Shown in pieces: positions 58,414 through 64,000 of a stretch of 64,000 nt of DNA. The notes under the pieces were generated by a model. The model worked only from the letters and a program-made list of their open reading frames with translations. It was not told the DNA's origin and searched no databases. How positions within the stretch are numbered: position 1 is the first letter of the stretch; every line of letters starts with the position of its first letter. The stretch covers positions 1-64,000 of the forward strand of contig OX359197.1 in NCBI GenBank assembly GCA_947172415.1, given 5' to 3'. The stretch comes from Chondrosia reniformis (Eukaryota; Porifera; Demospongiae; Chondrillida; Chondrillidae). The translations under genes and the position numbers were made by a program.

Positions 58414-61400
58414 TATTATAAGGTTTTATCTTCTATTTAAATAAAGTTATTGTCTATGAAAACGCTTGTGGTTGGCGAATATTCAATACTTTAGAATAGG
58501 GTATTTTTGGATCTGCAGTAACTCGGGGATCCTTTTTTGAAATTTTACAAAACTAGCAGGATATACTGTATAGATATATGTGCATACAGCCAAGAGGTTT
58601 CAGCTTCATATCTTTCCAATTGACAGAGTTACAGCACTAAATGTGTATTAGATTCTTGTATACAAATTTATTGTATGGTGAGATATAGGGCAAATATGAG
58701 TGAACATCAAAATTTGTAAAACTCTTTGGATATGCTTTAAGGATGTCTGTGAATGCTGACAGCAAGTTTCAGCTCCACATCTTTCCAATTGACAGAGTTA
58801 CAGCCCTAAATGTACATTAGATTCTGCTATACAAATTTAATGTATGGTGAGAGATAGGGCAAATATGAGTGAACATCAAAATTTGTAAAACTCTTTGGAT
58901 ATGTTTTATGGATGTCTGTGAATGCTGACAGCAAGTTTCAGCTTCACATCTTTCCAATTGACAGAGTTACAGCACTAAATGTACATTAGTTTCTGCTATA
59001 CAAATTTAATGTATGGTGAGAGATAGGGCAAATATGAGTGAACATAAAAATTTGTAAAACTCTTTGGATATGCTTTAAGGATGTCTGTGAATGCTGACAG
59101 CAAGTTTCAGCTCCACATCTTTCCAATTGACAGAGTTACAGCACTAAATGTACATTAGATTCTGCTATACAAATTTAATGTATGGTGAGAGATATGGCAA
59201 ATATGAGTGAACATCAAAATTTGTAAAACTCTTTGGATATGCTTTAAGGATGTCTGTGAATGCTGACAGCAAGTTTCAGCTCCACATCTTTCCAATTGAC
59301 AGAGTTACAGCACTAAATGTACATTAGATTCTGCTATACAAATTTAATGTATTGTGAGAGATAGGGCAAATATGAGTGAACATCAAAATTTGTAAAACTC
59401 TTTGGATATGCTTTAAGGATGTCTGTGAATGCTGACAGCAAGTTTCAGCTCCACATCTTTCCAATTGACAGAGTTACAGCACTAAATGTACATTAGATTC
59501 TGCTATACAAATTTAATGTACGTATGGTGAGAGATAGGGCAAATATGAGTGAACATCAAAATTTGTAAAACTCTTTGGATATGCTTTAAGGATGTCTGTG
59601 AATGCTGACAGCAAGTTTCAGCTCCACATCTTTCCAATTGACAGAGTTACAGCACTAAATGTACATTAGATTCTGCTATACAAATTTAATGTATGGTGAG
59701 AGATATGGCAAATATGAGTGAACATCAAAATTTGTAAAACTCTTTGGATATGCTTTAAGGATGTCTGTGAATGCTGACAGCAAGTTTCAGCTCCACATCT
59801 TTCCAATTGACAGAGTTACAGCACTAAATGTACATTAGATTCTGCTATACAACTTTAATGTATTGTGAGAGATAGGGCAAATATGAGTGAACATCAAAAT
59901 TTGTAAAACTCTTTGGATATGCTTTAAGGATGTCTGTGAATGCTGACAGCAAGTTTCAGCTCCACATCTTTCCAATTGACAGAGTTACAGCACTAAATGT
60001 ACATTAGATTCTGCTATACAAATTTAATGTACGTATGGTGAGAGATAGGGCAAATATGAGTGAACATCAAAATTTGTAAAACTCTTTGGATATGCTTTAA
60101 GGATGTCTGTGAATGCTGACAGCAAGTTTCAGCTCCACATCTTTCCAATTGACAGAGTTACAGCACTAAATGTACATTAGATTCTGCTATACAAATTTAA
60201 TGTGTGGTGAGAGATAGGGCAAATATGAGTGAACATCAAAATTTGTAAAACTCTTTGGATATGTTTTATGGATGTCTGTGAATGCTGACAGCAAGTTTCA
60301 GCTTCACATCTTTCCAATTGACAGAGTTACAGCACTAAATGTACATTAGATTCTGCTATACAAATTTAATGTATGGTGAGAGATATGGCAAATATGAGTG
60401 AACATCAAAATTTGTAAAACTCTTTGGATATGCTTTAAGTATGTCTGTGAATGCTGACAGCAAGTTTCAGCTTCACATCTTTCCAATTGACAGAGTTACA
60501 GCACTAAATGTACATTAGATTCTGCTATACAAATTTATTGTATGGTGAGAGATAGGGCAAATATGAGTGAACATCAAAATTTGTAAAACTCTTTGGATAT
60601 GCTTTAAGGATGTCTGTGAATGCTGACAGCAAGTTTCAGCTTCACATCTTTCCAATTGACAGAGTTACAGCACTAAATGTACATTAGTTTCTGCTATACA
60701 AATTTAATGTATGGTGAGAGATAGGGCAAATATGAGTGAACATCAAAATTTGTAAAACTCTTTGGATATGCTTTAAGGATGTCTGTGAATGCTGACAGCA
60801 AGTTTCAGCTCCACATCTTTCCAATTGACAGAGTTACAGCACTAAATGTACATTAGATTCTGCTATACAAATTTAATGTATGGTGAGAGATATGGCAAAT
60901 ATGAGTGAACATCAAAATTTGTAAAACTCTTTGGATATGCTTTAAGGATGTCTGTGAATGCTGACAGCAAGTTTCAGCTCCACATCTTTCCAATTGACAG
61001 AGTTACAGCACTAAATGTACATTAGATTCTGCTATACAAATTTAATGTGTGGTGAGAGATAGGGCAAATATGAGTGAACATCAAAATTTGTAAAACTCTT
61101 TGGATATGCTTTAAGGATGTCTGTGAATGCTGACAGCAAGTTTCAGCTCCACATCTTTCCAATTGACAGAGTTACAGCACTAAATGTACATTAGATTCTG
61201 CTATACAAATTTAATGTACGTATGGTGAGAGATAGGGCAAATATGAGTGAACATCAAAATTTGTAAAACTCTTTGGATATGCTTTAAGGATGTCTGTGAA
61301 TGCTGACAGCAAGTTTCAGCTCCACATCTTTCCAATTGACAGAGTTACAGCACTAAATGTACATTAGATTCTGCTATACAAATTTAATGTGTGGTGAGAG

Positions 61401-63593
61401 ATAGGGCAAATATGAGTGAACATCAAAATTTGTAAAACTCTTTGGATATGTTTTATGGATGTCTGTGAATGCTGACAGCAAGTTTCAGCTTCACATCTTT
61501 CCAATTGACAGAGTTACAGCACTAAATGTACATTAGATTCTGCTATACAAATTTAATGTATGGTGAGAGATATGGCAAATATGAGTGAACATCAAAATTT
61601 GTAAAACTCTTTGGATATGCTTTAAGTATGTCTGTGAATGCTGACAGCAAGTTTCAGCTTCACATCTTTCTAATTGACAGAGTTACAGCACTAAATGTAC
61701 ATTAGATTCTGCTATACAAATTTATTGTATGGTGAGAGATAGGGCAAATATGAGTGAACATCAAAATTTGTAAAACTCTTTGGATATGCTTTAAGGATGT
61801 CTGTGAATGCTGACAGCAAGTTTCAGCTCCACATCTTTCCAATTGACAGAGTTACAGCACTAAATGTACATTAGATTCTGCTATACAAATTTAATGTATG
61901 GTGAGAGATAGGGCAAATATTAATGACCATCAAAATTTGTAAAACTCTTTGGGTATGTTTTATGGATGTCTGTGAATGCTGACAGCAAGTTTCAGCTTCA
62001 CATCTTTCCAATTGACAGAGTTACAGCACTAAATGTACATTAGATTCTGCTATACAAATTTAATGTATGGTGAGAGATAGGGCAAATATGAGTGAACATC
62101 AAAATTTTTAAAACTCTTTGGATATGCTTTAAGGATGTCTGTGAATGCTGACAGCAAGTTTCAGCTCCACATCTTTCCAATTGACAGAGTTACAGCACTA
62201 AATGTACATTAGATTCTGCTATACAAATTTAATGTATCGTGAGAGATAGGGCAAAAATGAATGAACATCAAAATTTGTAAAACTCTTTGGGTATGTTTTA
62301 TGGATGTCTGTGAATGCTGACAGCAAGTTTCAGCTTCACATCTTTCCAATTGACAGAGTTACAGCACTAAATGTACATTAGATTCTGCTATACAAATTTA
62401 ATGTACGTATGGTGAGAGATAGGGCAAATATGAGTGAACATCAAAATTTGTAAAACTCTTTGGATATGCTTTAAGGATGTCTGTGAATGCTGACAGCAAG
62501 TTTCAGCTCCACATCTTTCCAATTGACAGAGTTACAGCACTAAATGTACATTAGACTCTGCTATACAAATTTAATGTATGGTGAGAGATAGGGCAAATAT
62601 GAGTGAACATCAAAATTTGTAAAACTCTTTGGATATGCTTTAAGGATGTCTGTGAATGCTGACAGCAAGTTTCAGCTTCACATCTTTCCAATTGACAGAG
62701 TTACAGCACTAAATGTACATTAGATTCTGCTATACAAATTTAATGTATGGTGAGAGATAGGGCAAATATGAGTGAACATCAAAATTTGTAAAACTCTTTG
62801 GATATGTTTTATGGATGTCTGTGAATGCTGACAGCAAGTTTCAGCTTCACATCTTTCCAATTGACAGAGGTACAGCACTAAATGTACATTAGATTCTGCT
62901 ATACAAATTTAATGTATGGTGAGAGATAGGGCAAATATGAGTGAACATCAAAATTTGTAAAACTCTTTGGGTATGTTTTATGGATGTCTGTGAATGCTGA
63001 CAGCAAGTTTCAGCTCCACATCTTTCCAATTGACAGAGTTACAGCACTAAATGTACATTAGATTCTGCTATACAAATTTAATGTATGGTGAGAGATAGGG
63101 CAAATATGAGTGAACATCAAAATTTGTAAAACTCTTTGGATATGTTTTATGGATGTCTGTGAATGCTGACAGCCAGTTTCAGCTTCACATCTTTCCAATT
63201 GACAGAGTTACAGCACTAAATGTACATTAGAATCTGCTATACAAATTTAATGTATGGTGAGAGATAGGGCAAATATGAGTGAACATCAAAATTTGTAAAA
63301 CTCTTTGGGTATGTTTTATGGATGTCTGTGAATGCTGACAGCCAGTTTCAGCTTCACATCTTTCTAATTGACAGAGTTACAGCACTTAATGTACATTAGA
63401 TTCTGCTATACAAATTTAAAGTATGGTGAGATATAGGACAAATATGAGTGAACATCAAAATTTGTAAAACTCTTTGGATATGCTTTAAGGATGTCTGTGA
63501 ATGCTGACAACAAGTTTCAGCTCCACATCTTTCCAATTGACAGAGTTAAAGCACTAAATGTACATTAGATTCTTGTTTAGAAATTTAATGTAC

Positions 63594-64000
63594 GGGAGTT
63601 TCGTAATAATATAAATGGCCGACCTAGAGAAGGGAATATTGAAAATACGTTACTGTTATATGAATATTTGAATGACAAGAACGCTTTTAAAGATTTTAAT
63701 GCACGTGGATATTCACTCTGTAATACTTGATTGTTTTGAAGTAGTATCTGTCCATATTATAATATATGAATGTCGCGAAAGTGAAAAATCGCCAATCGAC
63801 TGCTAAAGAAACTCCAAAGGAAAAAAATTGGACCATACCGAACGCTACCATCCACGACGCTCAGAGGCCGGGATCGGTGGTAACGCTCTGCCGAGTTGAG
63901 CTTTGGGTGTCACTTGCGTGAGAAGAACCAGTTCTTCTCGATATGGCCGACTCATATGAATCCTAAGATATCAGATGCCAATCCCACATTACGTGGAACC
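63594..64000. repeat. Embedded 539-bp element, copy 4 (cut by window end)
   Basis: First 407 bp of the element, with a few private changes (TATGAATATT, AATGACAAG, ATGAATGTCGCGAAA) showing it is more diverged than copies 1-3. The nine-base palindrome is intact. The rest lies outside the window. Confidence 0.9.

Larger units (their letters stand above)
34437..64000. repeat. 169-bp satellite array
   Basis: From about 34.4 kb to the end of the window the DNA is a head-to-tail satellite of 169-bp AT-rich monomers, roughly 160 of them. A monomer can be read from TTACAGCACTAAATGTACAT through ATCTTTCCAATTGACAGAG. Two common variants alternate in many places: one with GCTTTAAGGATGTC and CAGCTCCACATC, the other with GTTTTATGGATGTC and CAGCTTCACATC. 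Some monomers carry CGTA or GCAT insertions (AATGTACGTATGG, GGGCATGCAAAT). The first about 1.4 kb is more diverged. No protein or RNA gene is recognisable. Monomer length close to a nucleosome repeat and the size of the array suit a centromeric or large subtelomeric satellite (inference). Confidence 0.97.

Noticed and set aside
34437..64000. CRISPR-like regular spacing
   Set aside because: Period is 169 bp with no unique spacers; it is a eukaryotic satellite.
34437..64000. CENP-B box in the satellite
   Set aside because: Searched by eye for TTCG....A..CGGG in monomers and the element; no match, so centromere identity cannot be argued from it.

Overview
The window is the left end of a eukaryotic chromosome, most likely from an early-branching animal. 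A demosponge-like invertebrate is my best guess, and this is inference. The reasons are a perfect (CCCTAA)n telomere with the vertebrate-type TTAGGG motif; animal-specific genes (ADAM17-like protease, NOX2-like oxidase, Gq-type G-alpha subunits, PRUNE2-type protein, MICOS MIC13); an alternative oxidase, which vertebrates lack; and a very compact gene layout with GT-AG introns, many only 55-100 nt long.

Layout. 1-1606 telomere; 1602-2580 about 70 copies of a 14-bp telomere-derived repeat; 2581-3160 degenerate telomere-like DNA in inverted orientation, then ATGCATGTAGA-type repeats. From 3814 to 34361 there are 17 protein-coding genes in 30.5 kb (about one per 1.8 kb): SRP72 (-), MIC13-like (+), two tandem Gq-like G-alpha genes (-), ANP32 (-), PSAT1 (+), a Rab GTPase (-), HINT1 (-), alternative oxidase (-), a C8orf76-like TPR protein (+), PFDN2 (-), CDO1 (+), a PRUNE2-like DHH+BCH protein (-), TTI2 (+), NOX2-like (-), ADAM17-like (+), DCTN6 (-). 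I rebuilt the exons by hand from reading frame, splice consensus and family conservation. Every proposed model keeps phase from start to stop and gives a length typical of its family. From about 34.4 kb to the end of the window there are no recognisable genes, only a 169-bp satellite array with four copies of an embedded 539-bp element and a nearly perfect 6,284-bp tandem duplication.

The genes are ordinary housekeeping or signalling functions and do not form one pathway. Themes do recur: many neighbours are divergent with start codons 14-215 bp apart, so promoters must be shared; at least nine introns or exons carry private minisatellites, two of which abut or include a splice site; and a short TCATGTGAC motif is scattered or amplified in at least eight introns. 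PSAT1 (serine synthesis), CDO1 (cysteine catabolism), AOX and MIC13 (mitochondrion) and NOX2 (superoxide) touch redox and sulfur metabolism, but nothing shows a functional cluster.

I found no new enzymatic system. The most unusual things are architectural: a gene-dense terminal segment of only about 34 kb between telomere and large satellite, splice-site-derived minisatellites, a 159-bp gene-conversion tract between the G-alpha paralogues, and the satellite-embedded palindromic element.
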